13,124 nucleotides of DNA from Proteobacteria bacterium UBA1673 (GCA_002320385.1 DCKN01000086.1:1-13124), one strand, 5' to 3'; shown: positions 1-7,874, counted from the stretch's first letter. The notes: generated from the letters alone by a model not told the origin. Made by a program: numbers and translations.

Positions 1-228
1 TCACTTCCACCATCGATTCACTATATCGCCAGTGGCATATTTTTAATGGGATTATCTGGAGGTGCCGTGGTTCCTCTTCTGCAGGAGTACCTGGCAACCT
101 ATATCGGTCTCCATGGCTCATTTATCATTGTTTTTTTCTGTTACTTGACCTTGATTGCGATGACACACTTTACTCACGAGATAGCGAAGTTGGCCAATGA
201 TCATCAGCCTCAGTTGGAATTAACTTGA
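1..228 (+). CDS. C-terminal end of a FucP-type sugar MFS permease (partial, 5' end outside window)
   Basis: The reading frame is open from base 1 and ends at TGA 226-228, giving the last 75 residues of a longer membrane protein. A Gly-rich turn followed by a membrane segment (GGAVVPLLQEYLATYIG, then a hydrophobic stretch ending in FFCYLTLIAM) matches the last helices of the fucose/glucose-galactose permease branch of the major facilitator superfamily. In those permeases a GGAxxPLLQG-like motif precedes the final transmembrane helix and a short polar tail. The likely role is proton-coupled sugar uptake across the inner membrane; the substrate cannot be told from this fragment. Its last 19 bases overlap the end of the convergent ftsB gene. 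The in-frame ATG at 46 is an internal methionine, not a start. The family call is by recognition of the motif only. Confidence 0.7.
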   Translation, partial: SLPPSIHYIASGIFLMGLSGGAVVPLLQEYLATYIGLHGSFIIVFFCYLTLIAMTHFTHEIAKLANDHQPQLELT

Positions 229-500
229 TAGAGCGTCTCATTTGGGCCAATCATGCCGAGATGTTCGCGCGCATTACTACTGAGCAGCTTACCGTCTTGC
301 TTCAAATCCTCGACTGCCTTTTCGAGACGCGTATTATCCTGGATAACTTTCTTGTTATCTTCCTCAATTGTGTCAATCTTTTTAGTTATCTCGCGGTACC
401 GTCTATAGCCGCTATCTGAAAACCATAGGTGGACCTGAAGACACATGACACTGGCAATCAACCCGATGCGCACAATGGAAGTGCCAAGCATTCGCAACAT
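210..500 (-). CDS. ftsB: Cell division protein FtsB (septum formation initiator family)
   Basis: This is a 96-residue bitopic membrane protein, close to the roughly 100 residues usual for FtsB. A short cytoplasmic start with Arg is followed by a transmembrane helix (about residues 8-27), then a periplasmic heptad-like coiled coil (about 34-72), and then the conserved distal segment NAREHLGMIGPNETLYQV, which matches the family's A-R-x-x-L-x-M-x-x-P-x-E-x-x-Y/F pattern. FtsB joins FtsL and FtsQ at the divisome and controls septal peptidoglycan synthesis. It is the last gene of the pyrG-kdsA-eno-ftsB cluster and begins 5 bp after the eno stop, with a weak GAG ribosome site inside the end of eno. 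A second Met at residue 4 could also start it. Its stop codon lies within the convergent permease gene. Confidence 0.9.
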   Translation of the reverse strand: MLRMLGTSIVRIGLIASVMCLQVHLWFSDSGYRRYREITKKIDTIEEDNKKVIQDNTRLEKAVEDLKQDGKLLSSNAREHLGMIGPNETLYQVNSN

Positions 501-505
501 AGACT

Positions 506-1819
506 CTAGCCTTGTTCAGCGACTTTTTGTTTTAAAGCGCGCCTATTGAGGTAATAATCATTTGGAAAGGTTGCAGCGTGACCAAGCTCTTTTTCAATCC
601 AGAGTAATCGATTGTATTTTGCCAATCGATCGCTTTGTCTCAGTGGTCCGGTTTTAATCTGCCTGCAAGCTAGACCAACAGCAATATCTGCAATAATTGC
701 ATCCTCGGTTTCTCCAGACCGATGTGAGACTATTGTGCCATAGCCATTTTTCTGAGCCAATGAGGTAGTTGCTATGGTCTCACTGATGCTGCCTACTTGA
801 TTTGGCTTTAATAGAATGGCGTTTGCAATACCATCTTGAATACCTGAACTCAGGCGCTTCTCTTGTGTGACAAAGATGTCGTCGCCAACAATTTGCACCT
901 GTTTGTTCAATTGCCTTGTGATACTTTTCCAGGTTTGTTCGTCGTTATCTGCGGCAACATCCTCTAGCGATAAGACTGGATAGTCGTTGACTAGCATTGA
1001 AATATATTCAATCCACTTGACGGGATCAAGTATATTTTTTTCGCTTTTGTCAATAAAATAGCCTTGGCCGCTATGATACTCACTCGCCGCAAGATCAAGG
1101 GCAATGCCTACTTGCTGAGTGGTGTAGGCAGACTTATCGATGGCCTGTGTGATAGCATCAAGTGCTTGACGGGCGTCGTGCATATCTGGCGCGAAGCCGC
1201 CTTCGTCGCCCCTTCCAGCTCTTCCATACTGAGCCACGAGTATCTCATTGAGATAGTGAGTGATCTCCGCACCAGCACGTACGGCGTCACTGAACGCATT
1301 AAATCCATGTGGCACGAGCATGAATTCTTGTATCGCTAATTGATTATCTGCGTGCCTTCCCCCGTTGATGACATTCATGAAAGGGATTGGCAACTCGTGT
1401 GCATCATTTGAAAGAAATGCATACAGTGGACGATCACATGACCGTGCAGCGGCTCGTGCAAAAGCTCCTGATAGCCCTAGTAGTGCATTGGCACCTAAGC
1501 GGGACTTTTGTTCTGTTGCATCGAGCTCACAAATCCTTCTGTCAAACGCATCGATTGAGCTAAAGGTTTGATCTTTAATGTAAGCATTCAGGTATGATTC
1601 AATATTCCAAACGGCCTGTAAAACCCCTTTACCAAAATAACGGGACATGTCCGCATCACGCAATTCAGTTGCCTCGTATTGTCCTGTTGACGCGCCAGAG
1701 GGTACTTGCATGAACCCTACCGAACCATCCTTTAATAAGACTTTGCATGCGATCGTTGGTGTTCCTCGAGAATCTAATACTTCTGCTGCTGCGATCTCGG
1801 CTACGGTAAACGTCTTCAT
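506..1819 (-). CDS. eno: Enolase (phosphopyruvate hydratase)
   Basis: Enolase interconverts 2-phosphoglycerate and phosphoenolpyruvate in glycolysis and gluconeogenesis; it is cytosolic and Mg-dependent. At 437 residues it has the usual length (E. coli 432). Visible hallmarks are the mobile substrate loop SGASTG (41-46), His156 in INGGRHADN, Glu165 in QEF, Glu206 in GDEGGFAP, and metal ligands at Asp242 (ALDLAASE), Glu286 (SLEDV) and Asp313/314 (VGDD). The signature LLKPNQVGSISET contains catalytic Lys338, SHRSGETED starts at 365, and Lys389 lies in QIKTG. All catalytic residues appear intact. Small departures from the common sequence are SGASTGQYEA rather than SGASTGxxEA with a basic pair, and LEDV rather than IEDG. 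The ATG has a good AGGGAG site 5 bases upstream. The gene starts 23 bp after kdsA. Confidence 0.97.
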   Translation of the reverse strand: MKTFTVAEIAAAEVLDSRGTPTIACKVLLKDGSVGFMQVPSGASTGQYEATELRDADMSRYFGKGVLQAVWNIESYLNAYIKDQTFSSIDAFDRRICELDATEQKSRLGANALLGLSGAFARAAARSCDRPLYAFLSNDAHELPIPFMNVINGGRHADNQLAIQEFMLVPHGFNAFSDAVRAGAEITHYLNEILVAQYGRAGRGDEGGFAPDMHDARQALDAITQAIDKSAYTTQQVGIALDLAASEYHSGQGYFIDKSEKNILDPVKWIEYISMLVNDYPVLSLEDVAADNDEQTWKSITRQLNKQVQIVGDDIFVTQEKRLSSGIQDGIANAILLKPNQVGSISETIATTSLAQKNGYGTIVSHRSGETEDAIIADIAVGLACRQIKTGPLRQSDRLAKYNRLLWIEKELGHAATFPNDYYLNRRALKQKVAEQG

Positions 1820-1842
1820 ATCAGCTCCCTACGATAACCTAA

Positions 1843-2682
1843 CTACCCAACCACTTTGGATGTTATTGATGATTTCACTAACTGATCAATGGCTAGCCAT
1901 TGACGCACGCAAGACTCGAACGACTTAAGCGGAATTGAGTTTGCCCCATCACTTAGCGCCTGATCTGGATTGGGATGCGTCTCTGCAAAAATTGCTGCGA
2001 TACCAACTGTCAACGCTGCCCTAGCAAGGACATTGGCATATTGTCTTTGTCCACTCGACTGCCCATTGCCCGCACCTGGAAGCTGTACTGAATGCGTCGC
2101 ATCGAATACTACTGGATAGCCCATATCGCGCATGATTGACAGCCCCCTGAAATCAACCACAAGATTATTGTAGCCAAAAGTGGTACCACGCTCACAAAGA
2201 AGAATATTTTTATTACCTGTATTGAGTGCTTTTTCCAATACATGCGCCATATCAGCAGGCGCTAAAAACTGTCCTTTTTTAATATTCACAGGCAGTCCTG
2301 TTTGACATGCTGCTCGAACAAGATCTGTTTGCCGGCAAAGAAATGCTGGGATCTGCATAAAGTCGACAATATCTTTCACTTGATCCACCATGGCACAGTG
2401 GTGAACATCAGTGATAATTGGCAAACCAAACGACTGCTTAACTGTTTTCAAAATCCCAAGTGCTTTTTCAATGCCAATCCCTCTAAACCCAGCGTCTGAT
2501 GTCCTGTTGGCCTTATCAAGCGATGCCTTAAAAATGAGATTGATTTTGTGGCTGTCTGCAATACGCTTGAGTTCTTTGGCGCATTCAAATACGACTGATT
2601 CGCTCTCGACGACACAGGGCCCAGCGATGATCGTTAGTGGCTGATCGTTACCAATGTTATAAGTGGTTATGTCATGCTGCAC
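1843..2682 (-). CDS. kdsA: 3-deoxy-8-phosphooctulonate (KDO-8-P) synthase, metal-dependent type
   Basis: KdsA condenses phosphoenolpyruvate with arabinose-5-phosphate to KDO-8-phosphate, the precursor of the lipopolysaccharide inner core, so the organism probably makes lipid A-KDO. The 279 residues show AGPCVVES (20-27), KANRTS (57-62), the CRQTD loop (116-120), KKGQFLAP, ERGTTFGYNNLVVDFR and DATHSVQLPG. Cys23, with His197, Glu234 and Asp245 (in LSDG), fits the four metal ligands of the metal-dependent class. The metal-independent class, to which the E. coli enzyme belongs, has Asn in place of this Cys. After TDVH, this protein has His95 where Glu is common. The start is GTG at 2682, chosen because AAGGAGG lies 8 bases upstream inside the end of pyrG; the two genes overlap by 11 bp, suggesting coupled translation. 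Confidence 0.96.
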   Translation of the reverse strand: MQHDITTYNIGNDQPLTIIAGPCVVESESVVFECAKELKRIADSHKINLIFKASLDKANRTSDAGFRGIGIEKALGILKTVKQSFGLPIITDVHHCAMVDQVKDIVDFMQIPAFLCRQTDLVRAACQTGLPVNIKKGQFLAPADMAHVLEKALNTGNKNILLCERGTTFGYNNLVVDFRGLSIMRDMGYPVVFDATHSVQLPGAGNGQSSGQRQYANVLARAALTVGIAAIFAETHPNPDQALSDGANSIPLKSFESCVRQWLAIDQLVKSSITSKVVG

Positions 2683-4300
2683 GAGATGTGCCTCCTTTTG
2701 ATTGATGATATTGGCATGCGGCTTTCAAGTAACTTAGAAATAAGGGATGTGGTGTGAGCGGCTTAGAGTTAAATTCAGGGTGAAACTGACACCCGATAAA
2801 CCACGGATGGTCATGTAGTTCAACCATATCAATAAATCCTGTTTTTTCTGACTTTGCTGACACCTTTAAGCCGGCCTGGTCAAGCTTATCCAGATAAAGT
2901 GGGTTGACTTCATAACGATGTCGATGCCGCTCAGATATTTGATTGGTAGCATATATTGTCTGACTGTGGGAACCGGGCACTAAGATATCTGTAACAGCAC
3001 CTAAGCGCATGTTACCGCCCATCATCTGTTCGTCTGACGCAAGAGATTTGAGTTCGTCAATCAGGCAGACAATTGGATCTGGCGTCTTCGAGTCAAGCTC
3101 CGTACTGTTGGCATGATGCAGGTTTAACACATCTCGGGCAAACTCAATCACGGCAAGCTGCATACCGAAACATATGCCTAAGAATGGTACTGATTTTGTC
3201 CGTGCCCAACGAATCACTTCGAGCTTACCTTCAGAACCGCGTTCGCCAAAACCACCTGGCACTAAAATAGCATCTGGCCCCAAAGCTTCAAGACGCTCCA
3301 GACTGACTGTCTCCGAATCTAGATACATTACCTCAAGACGCTGGCTCAGATGCATACCCGCATGCATTAATGCTTCATGCAATGACTTGTACGCATCCTT
3401 GCTTTTAGTGTACTTGCCAATGATAGCGATTTTAAGGACTTGTTGAGCTTGTTTCTGCTTTTGCACTAACGATTGCCATTGGTCTAACGACGGCTCTTGA
3501 GAGGCCAATTGAAACTGTTTCGATACCAGTAAATGCACCCCTTGTTCAAGCAGCACGGTAGGCAACATGTAGATACTATCAACATCTGGTATCGAAATGA
3601 CGTGACCATTTGCCACATTGGTAAATAATCCAATTTTTTCTTTTTGGCCTTTAGAAATCTCAGTTTCAGCTCGACATATTAAGACATCAGGTTGAATACC
3701 GATAGACCGTAACTCTTTGACAGAATGCTGTGTTGGTTTGGTTTTCATCTCACCGGCTGTGCGCACATATGGGAGATAAGTTAGATGCATAAACATAACA
3801 TGATGATAGCCATGCTTTATGCGCAGCTGTCGAATGGACTCGATGAATGGTAGCGATTCTATATCTCCGACTGTCCCGCCAACTTCGACCAAAGTGATAT
3901 CATGCTGCTGACCGACAGACTCAATACATGCCTGGATATGATCGGTGATGTGGGGGATTACTTGTACGGTTTTACCTAGATAGTCGCCGCGACGCTCTTT
4001 GCGAATAACCTCGCCATAGACTTGGCCAGATGTGATGTAATTCGTTGCACCTTTGAGACTGACGGAGAGAAAGCGTTCGTAATGACCTAAGTCAAGATCT
4101 GTTTCAAACCCATCTTCGGTTACATACACTTCGCCGTGTTCAGATGGGCTCATGGTTCCAGGATCTACATTGATGTAGGGATCTAGCTTCATACATGTGA
4201 CCTTGTGTCCACAGGCCTCGAGTAGTGCGCCAAGTGCGCCAGCGGTGATGCCCTTACCCAGTGATGAAACGACCCCGCCTGTTATGAATATATATTTCAT
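2672..4300 (-). CDS. pyrG: CTP synthase (glutamine-hydrolysing)
   Basis: PyrG makes CTP from UTP, ATP and glutamine, the last step of pyrimidine nucleotide synthesis. The 542-residue length is normal. The N-terminal synthetase domain begins KYIFITGGVVSSLGKG (P-loop, residues 2-17), followed by the Mg/ATP and UTP regions MKLDPYINVDPGTM and EVGGTVGDIES. The C-terminal class I glutamine amidotransferase domain (about 288-535) has the oxyanion region PGGFGERG (348-355), nucleophile Cys377 in GICFGMQ, and His507/Glu509 in CQFHPEF. All key residues are present. It is the first gene of the pyrG-kdsA-eno-ftsB cluster. The ATG at 4300 starts the family's conserved N-terminus and has GAGG about 9 bases upstream. 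A probable promoter lies 47 bp upstream. Confidence 0.97.
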   Translation of the reverse strand: MKYIFITGGVVSSLGKGITAGALGALLEACGHKVTCMKLDPYINVDPGTMSPSEHGEVYVTEDGFETDLDLGHYERFLSVSLKGATNYITSGQVYGEVIRKERRGDYLGKTVQVIPHITDHIQACIESVGQQHDITLVEVGGTVGDIESLPFIESIRQLRIKHGYHHVMFMHLTYLPYVRTAGEMKTKPTQHSVKELRSIGIQPDVLICRAETEISKGQKEKIGLFTNVANGHVISIPDVDSIYMLPTVLLEQGVHLLVSKQFQLASQEPSLDQWQSLVQKQKQAQQVLKIAIIGKYTKSKDAYKSLHEALMHAGMHLSQRLEVMYLDSETVSLERLEALGPDAILVPGGFGERGSEGKLEVIRWARTKSVPFLGICFGMQLAVIEFARDVLNLHHANSTELDSKTPDPIVCLIDELKSLASDEQMMGGNMRLGAVTDILVPGSHSQTIYATNQISERHRHRYEVNPLYLDKLDQAGLKVSAKSEKTGFIDMVELHDHPWFIGCQFHPEFNSKPLTPHPLFLSYLKAACQYHQSKGGTSRAA

Positions 4301-4346
4301 GTATGATGCCTCGCCAATTGAGGTTTGCTTGCTAATCCAATCCGAT

Positions 4347-4352
4347 ATTGTA
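4347..4352 (-). promoter_or_regulatory. Candidate extended -10 promoter for the pyrG operon
   Basis: On the minus strand the sequence reads TGCTACAAT, an extended -10 element (TG-n-TACAAT, five of six matches to TATAAT). It would start transcription near 4340, giving a leader of about 40 bases before the pyrG ATG. The -35 region is only a T-run, which is tolerated in extended -10 promoters. The call is from sequence match alone. Confidence 0.4.
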
Positions 4353-4369
4353 GCAAATCATTGCTCATT

Positions 4370-4385
4370 AAAAAAGCTTTGCAGC
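4370..4385 (-). terminator. Weak candidate intrinsic terminator after the ankyrin gene
   Basis: On the minus strand a very short hairpin (GCT, GNRA-type loop GCAA, AGC) is followed at once by six Ts. It sits about 70 bp after the ankyrin-gene stop and just before the proposed pyrG promoter, where a terminator would be expected. The 3-bp stem is too short to be convincing by itself. Confidence 0.22.
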
Positions 4386-4453
4386 ATAAAACTCAACTTG
4401 TCTAGATATGCGCTTATACTCTGTCAGGATTATCGTATTGACATCTCTCTAAA

Positions 4454-5872
4454 CTAGAGCGTCATACCTTGTATTTTTTCATTGGTACTTTCCACATGAC
4501 TATCGGCCCTGTCCGTGGAATTGATGCCGGTTAATTTGGGGCTAAACAAGCCATACGGATGCTGGACGTGATCGTCTTGGCATTGTCTGTCTTGCTCCGG
4601 AGATCGCGTATGGGTTGGTGCGTCTGACTGTACTGCATTGTGATCTTGAACATCACAACTTAAGTCATGCGAGGACTGATTGTTCGTATCCGTGATTTGC
4701 CCTGGATGCGCATCGCTGCGCATACGCTCTGCAATCAACAATACACTTTCCGTGATTCCCGCGGCGCAAGCCCAATGCAACGCTGTAGTATTGCCGTAAT
4801 ATTCTCCAGATTTCACGGACGGATTTGCGCCGATATCAAGAAGCATGCCGACTAAATACTTTAAATTATGGTGTTGCGCAGCAAGCATCAAAGCCGTTTT
4901 TCCCAAGGCAGTAGACGCATTAGGATCGAAACCTTTATGCAGTAAAAGTCGTGCCAATACTTCTTTATAAAAACACTTTTCATCCCATGGCGAGTGATTG
5001 TACGCTTCGACACAGTCTGCAAACACAAAACCTTGATTGGGATCACACCGTGGATCTTGCAGCAACTGCTCAACAACGTATTGACGCTGGTGAAGGGAGT
5101 AGGATCGATCTGTTTCGTTACCTCCGGCATCACATGCGAAATTTAAAGCTGATCGCCTGTGCTTGTTGACACGATTAAGATCAACTCTGGGGTCTTGCAT
5201 GAGCGCACGAAAGACCACAAGATTGCTTAACTGAACCGCTATCATCAGCGTAGTATTGCCCCGTGAATCTTGTAAATTAGGATCTATTCCTTCAGCTTGT
5301 AAAAAGATTTTCACGAGCATATCGTGATTGGTAAGGACTGAATACATCATTGGCGTAGCAACCCAATCAAACAAATTTAAATTTGCATATCTTCTCAGTC
5401 TGTACCCATAGTCTGTGCGAAGATATTTATAAAACTTTTCAAGCGATTGTTCTGGTGTCAAACGCGTGAAAATATTCGGGTTGACGCCTGGATGCTGCAA
5501 GAGCATGTTCAAAATCGCTTTGCGCACCTGAAAGTCTGTTTCTGTCGCTCCTAACAATGCCATTGTTGCACGGTGTAGATAAGTATCACCTGCAGCAGCA
5601 TCTTTATTGGAGTCATTCGGACCATTCAGATCAATGGATAAACGACCACTATCAAGCAATGCCTTGATTACATACAATGCGCCCTCATCAAGCAGCCAAC
5701 TGAAAAAACCAGGGAACTCTTTTATCTTAGCCAACACCCAATCACAATCTTGAACACTCAGCACCAGATCACTAACCGCACCCTTACTAATGAATGTCTG
5801 AAACCACCACACAGTAGCATTTAACCGATTACTTGGGTTTTTCGTTGGGGCGATAAATCCTGCACGATGCAT
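4454..5872 (-). CDS. Ankyrin-repeat protein, candidate host-directed effector
   Basis: This 472-residue protein has no signal peptide or membrane helix. Divergent ankyrin repeats cover about residues 95-390. Recognisable units carry TxLHxA-like helices and DPN/NPN turns: 96-133, 172-199, 205-233, 239-279 (with an insertion), 303-318, 324-353 and 360-385. The clearest are GKTALMLAAQHHNLKYLVGMLL-type and TALHWACAAG. Several repeats end in xxDPRxDxN or GxDPN, a style frequent in ankyrin proteins of intracellular bacteria. The last 80 residues (390-472) are polar, rich in Asp, His, Gln and Ser, and probably disordered, a common place for a secretion signal. No enzymatic domain is recognised. The ATG at 5872 has TTGGAG 8 bases upstream. 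It is divergent from rmuC. Ankyrin repeats only bind proteins, so the target is unknown, and the effector role is inferred from type and context. Confidence 0.8.
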   Translation of the reverse strand: MHRAGFIAPTKNPSNRLNATVWWFQTFISKGAVSDLVLSVQDCDWVLAKIKEFPGFFSWLLDEGALYVIKALLDSGRLSIDLNGPNDSNKDAAAGDTYLHRATMALLGATETDFQVRKAILNMLLQHPGVNPNIFTRLTPEQSLEKFYKYLRTDYGYRLRRYANLNLFDWVATPMMYSVLTNHDMLVKIFLQAEGIDPNLQDSRGNTTLMIAVQLSNLVVFRALMQDPRVDLNRVNKHRRSALNFACDAGGNETDRSYSLHQRQYVVEQLLQDPRCDPNQGFVFADCVEAYNHSPWDEKCFYKEVLARLLLHKGFDPNASTALGKTALMLAAQHHNLKYLVGMLLDIGANPSVKSGEYYGNTTALHWACAAGITESVLLIAERMRSDAHPGQITDTNNQSSHDLSCDVQDHNAVQSDAPTHTRSPEQDRQCQDDHVQHPYGLFSPKLTGINSTDRADSHVESTNEKIQGMTL

Positions 5873-5938
5873 GAGACATACTCCAATTGTTGCTAAATTT
5901 TAATATCATCACATCGCACGATCATTCACAAAACACCC

Positions 5939-5966
5939 CTTGTTGATTCGGTGTAACCATAACAAG
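5939..5966. repeat. Inverted repeat CTTGTT-N16-AACAAG
   Basis: Perfect 6-base arms CTTGTT (5939-5944) and AACAAG (5961-5966) flank 16 bases that contain a smaller GGT-gta-ACC dyad. It lies about 70 bp upstream of the ankyrin start and about 235 bp upstream of rmuC. No T-run follows, so it is not a terminator; it could be an operator or chance. Confidence 0.35.
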
Positions 5967-6142
5967 ATACACTTGAATCGCAAAGCTAAATGTCTGAGAT
6001 GCTTGCTACATCATTATGCATTGTATGATAAGAAGATTAGAATATCAACATGCCAAGTTCGCGCACCCAAACCAGTATACAAAAAAGGTGGCAAAGAACA
6101 TCCATTTGAGTCTTTTTTACCAATAAGAGGATGACCATGTCC

Positions 6143-6171
6143 TTGTTACATAAGGATAATCAGGTTATGAT
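6143..6171 (+). promoter_or_regulatory. Candidate sigma-70 promoter for rmuC
   Basis: A -35 TTGTTA (6143-6148) and a -10 TATGAT (6166-6171) are separated by exactly 17 bases. Transcription would begin near 6178, leaving a short leader of about 22 bases before the rmuC ATG at 6200. Confidence 0.5.
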
Positions 6172-6199
6172 AATCGGTCATACCACTTATGGATAAACC

Positions 6200-7507
6200 A
6201 TGCTTGATCTTGTACTTTCCATTGGTGCCATTGCAGTGAGCGCTGGCTGTGTTATATCGGCTTTGCAGATCAAAGCCATATTGCAGGCACAGCAGTCGCA
6301 ACAACAACAGGCGATGCAATCACTGCAAGAGCAACTGCAATCTTGCTTATCGCGCTTAGAAAGCCATGGGCAGACCCACATGCAACTGGTAACCAATAGC
6401 GCCAAACAAAGCCAGCAGCTCTCTGAGCTCCAGCGCAAACAAGATGCTCTGCAGCAACTGATTGTGGAACAACAAAATAAAAATCTGGTCCAGCAACAAA
6501 AGAGCTTGAATGATTTGATGCAAGATATTCGCGCGCAACTAACCACAACGTTGCAGCAACAAAATCAAAGTACCAATCAGCAGATCGCTCAATTGCAAAA
6601 AACGGTGGATGAACATTTGCTTCGTATTTCCGGACAAGTCGAAAAACGCCTTAGTGATGGCTTCGCCAAGACCAATACGATTTTCACCGACGTGATCAAA
6701 CGCCTAGCGATGATTGATAAGGCGCAACAGGAAATCAATGATTTATCCAGCAACGTGGTCAGCTTACAAGACATCCTCAAAAACAAACAAGCGCGGGGGC
6801 ATTTTGGCGAAGTTCAACTGAGTCAACTGATCAAAAACTGTCTACCAGAAAAACATTACGCATTTCAGCACACATTTAATAACGGTAAGCGTGCTGACTG
6901 CGTGCTTTTTTTACCTGAGCCCACGGGGACAATTGCCATTGATGCCAAATTCCCGCTGGACAACTATCGTGCTAGTTGTGACCATAGTGATCCCATACGC
7001 CAAACCAAGGCAAAGTCTCTATTCAAACAAGATATGAAAACCCACATTAAAGACGTGGCTGAAAAATACATCATTGCTGATGAAACCTGCCAAGCTGCCG
7101 TGCTGTTTATTCCTGCTGAATCGATTTTCGCTGACATTCACGCTCAGCATGGTGATCTCATTGATTTTGCTTATCAGCGAAAAGTCTGGCTAGTGTCACC
7201 AACAACGATGATGGCCATTTTGCATACCACGCAAGCGGTCCTAAAAGATTTGCAAACTCAAGCTCAAGTGGGCATCATCAAAGAACACTTACAATACCTT
7301 GCTGAAGACTTTAATCGCTTCCAAGACCGTATGGATAGCGTGGCTAAACATATCAGTGATGCCAATAATAAAGTGGGGCAAGTTAAGATATCTGCGCATA
7401 AAATCAGTAAGCGCTTTGCTCAAATAGAAAAAGCCGAAATTCCTGACCAGACAGCAAGCTTGAGTAATCCACTCTTGATACCGCAAGTAGAAACCGTTGA
7501 ACCATAG
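6200..7507 (+). CDS. rmuC: RmuC family DNA recombination/nuclease-like protein
   Basis: RmuC proteins are membrane-anchored, coiled-coil proteins with a PD-(D/E)XK nuclease-type core. In E. coli the gene limits inversion between short inverted repeats. This 435-residue protein has an N-terminal hydrophobic helix (about 3-23), a long very Gln-rich coiled coil (about 24-190), then the conserved RmuC core. Core landmarks are ARGHFGEVQL (198-207), GKRADCVLF with Asp233, AIDAKFPLDNY (246-256) supplying an Asp-x-Lys pair, AVLFIPAE (300-307), and VWLVSPTTMMAIL followed by the C-terminal helix ending near 410. The ATG at 6200 is preceded by a modest GGA ribosome site. An ATG at 6189 is out of frame. 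It is monocistronic as far as visible. Confidence 0.93.
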   Translation: MLDLVLSIGAIAVSAGCVISALQIKAILQAQQSQQQQAMQSLQEQLQSCLSRLESHGQTHMQLVTNSAKQSQQLSELQRKQDALQQLIVEQQNKNLVQQQKSLNDLMQDIRAQLTTTLQQQNQSTNQQIAQLQKTVDEHLLRISGQVEKRLSDGFAKTNTIFTDVIKRLAMIDKAQQEINDLSSNVVSLQDILKNKQARGHFGEVQLSQLIKNCLPEKHYAFQHTFNNGKRADCVLFLPEPTGTIAIDAKFPLDNYRASCDHSDPIRQTKAKSLFKQDMKTHIKDVAEKYIIADETCQAAVLFIPAESIFADIHAQHGDLIDFAYQRKVWLVSPTTMMAILHTTQAVLKDLQTQAQVGIIKEHLQYLAEDFNRFQDRMDSVAKHISDANNKVGQVKISAHKISKRFAQIEKAEIPDQTASLSNPLLIPQVETVEP

Positions 7508-7513
7508 GATGAT

Positions 7514-7576
7514 AGCGATCCCAGCCGACTGTAAATGCCTGTCTGGCCCACCAAGGTGAATTATTGGATCATCGCT
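7514..7576. repeat. Imperfect inverted repeat after rmuC
   Basis: AGCGATCC (7514-7521) can pair with GG plus ATCGCT (7566-7567 and 7571-7576) across a 3-base bulge, enclosing about 44 bases with smaller complementary pieces. It starts 7 bp after the rmuC stop. The right arm is not followed by a T-run, so a rho-independent terminator is unlikely; an mRNA 3' end structure is possible. Confidence 0.3.
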
Positions 7577-7860
7577 GTTCTATGTGACTTGAATACTTTC
7601 ATTGACACACGATTTGATATCGTCTAAGTCACCGTTTGACTCACATTGATGGCTCGTGCAAACGTCACCATAAAATAGTTGAGATCAATCGATTTTGTAT
7701 GGTTTAAGGTAAAAACGACGCCCAAAATACACCAGTGGACTCAGCTGTCTATTCTTTATTTGCTTTTCCATAAAAATCTTTCCTTCCGTGAAATTGATAT
7801 ATCATGTATAGCACATATCTGAAGCTTTAGAGTTTTTTTTCCATACGCACAACTCTTAGA

Positions 7861-7874
7861 TTGACCTGCGTCAA
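7861..7874. promoter_or_regulatory. FNR/CRP-like dyad TTGAC-N4-GTCAA
   Basis: Perfect 5-base arms TTGAC and GTCAA are separated by 4 bases, the geometry of FNR/ANR-family sites (FNR consensus TTGAT-N4-ATCAA). No gene start lies nearby on either strand, so the target would have to be an unseen transcript. It may be chance. Confidence 0.25.

Larger units (their letters stand above)
5873..6199. other. Intergenic region between the ankyrin gene and rmuC
   Basis: This 327-bp gene-free stretch lies between divergent genes and must hold both promoters. The rmuC promoter is listed separately. For the ankyrin gene only an AT-rich block (TATTAAAAT on the minus strand) is seen about 25 bp before the start, without a convincing -35. 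An inverted repeat CTTGTT/AACAAG lies at 5939-5966. A TTG-started frame at 5940-6134 is not credible as a gene. Confidence 0.6.

Noticed and set aside
1064..1928. Several 65-95-aa plus-strand frames inside eno
   Set aside because: Shadows of eno with no domain or ribosome site; the minus-strand enolase accounts for the sequence.
5940..6134. 64-aa TTG-started frame between the ankyrin gene and rmuC
   Set aside because: No ribosome site, no recognisable domain, basic and Cys/His-rich composition typical of random frames; it lies in a promoter region.
6187..6548. Cys/Ser- and Leu-rich frames antisense to rmuC
   Set aside because: They arise from reading Gln codons (CAA/CAG) on the opposite strand; rmuC is clearly the coding strand.
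7602..7630. Promoter beginning with a perfect TTGACA at 7602
   Set aside because: At 17 bases the -10 is TAAGTC, with poor match, and no gene or obvious RNA follows.
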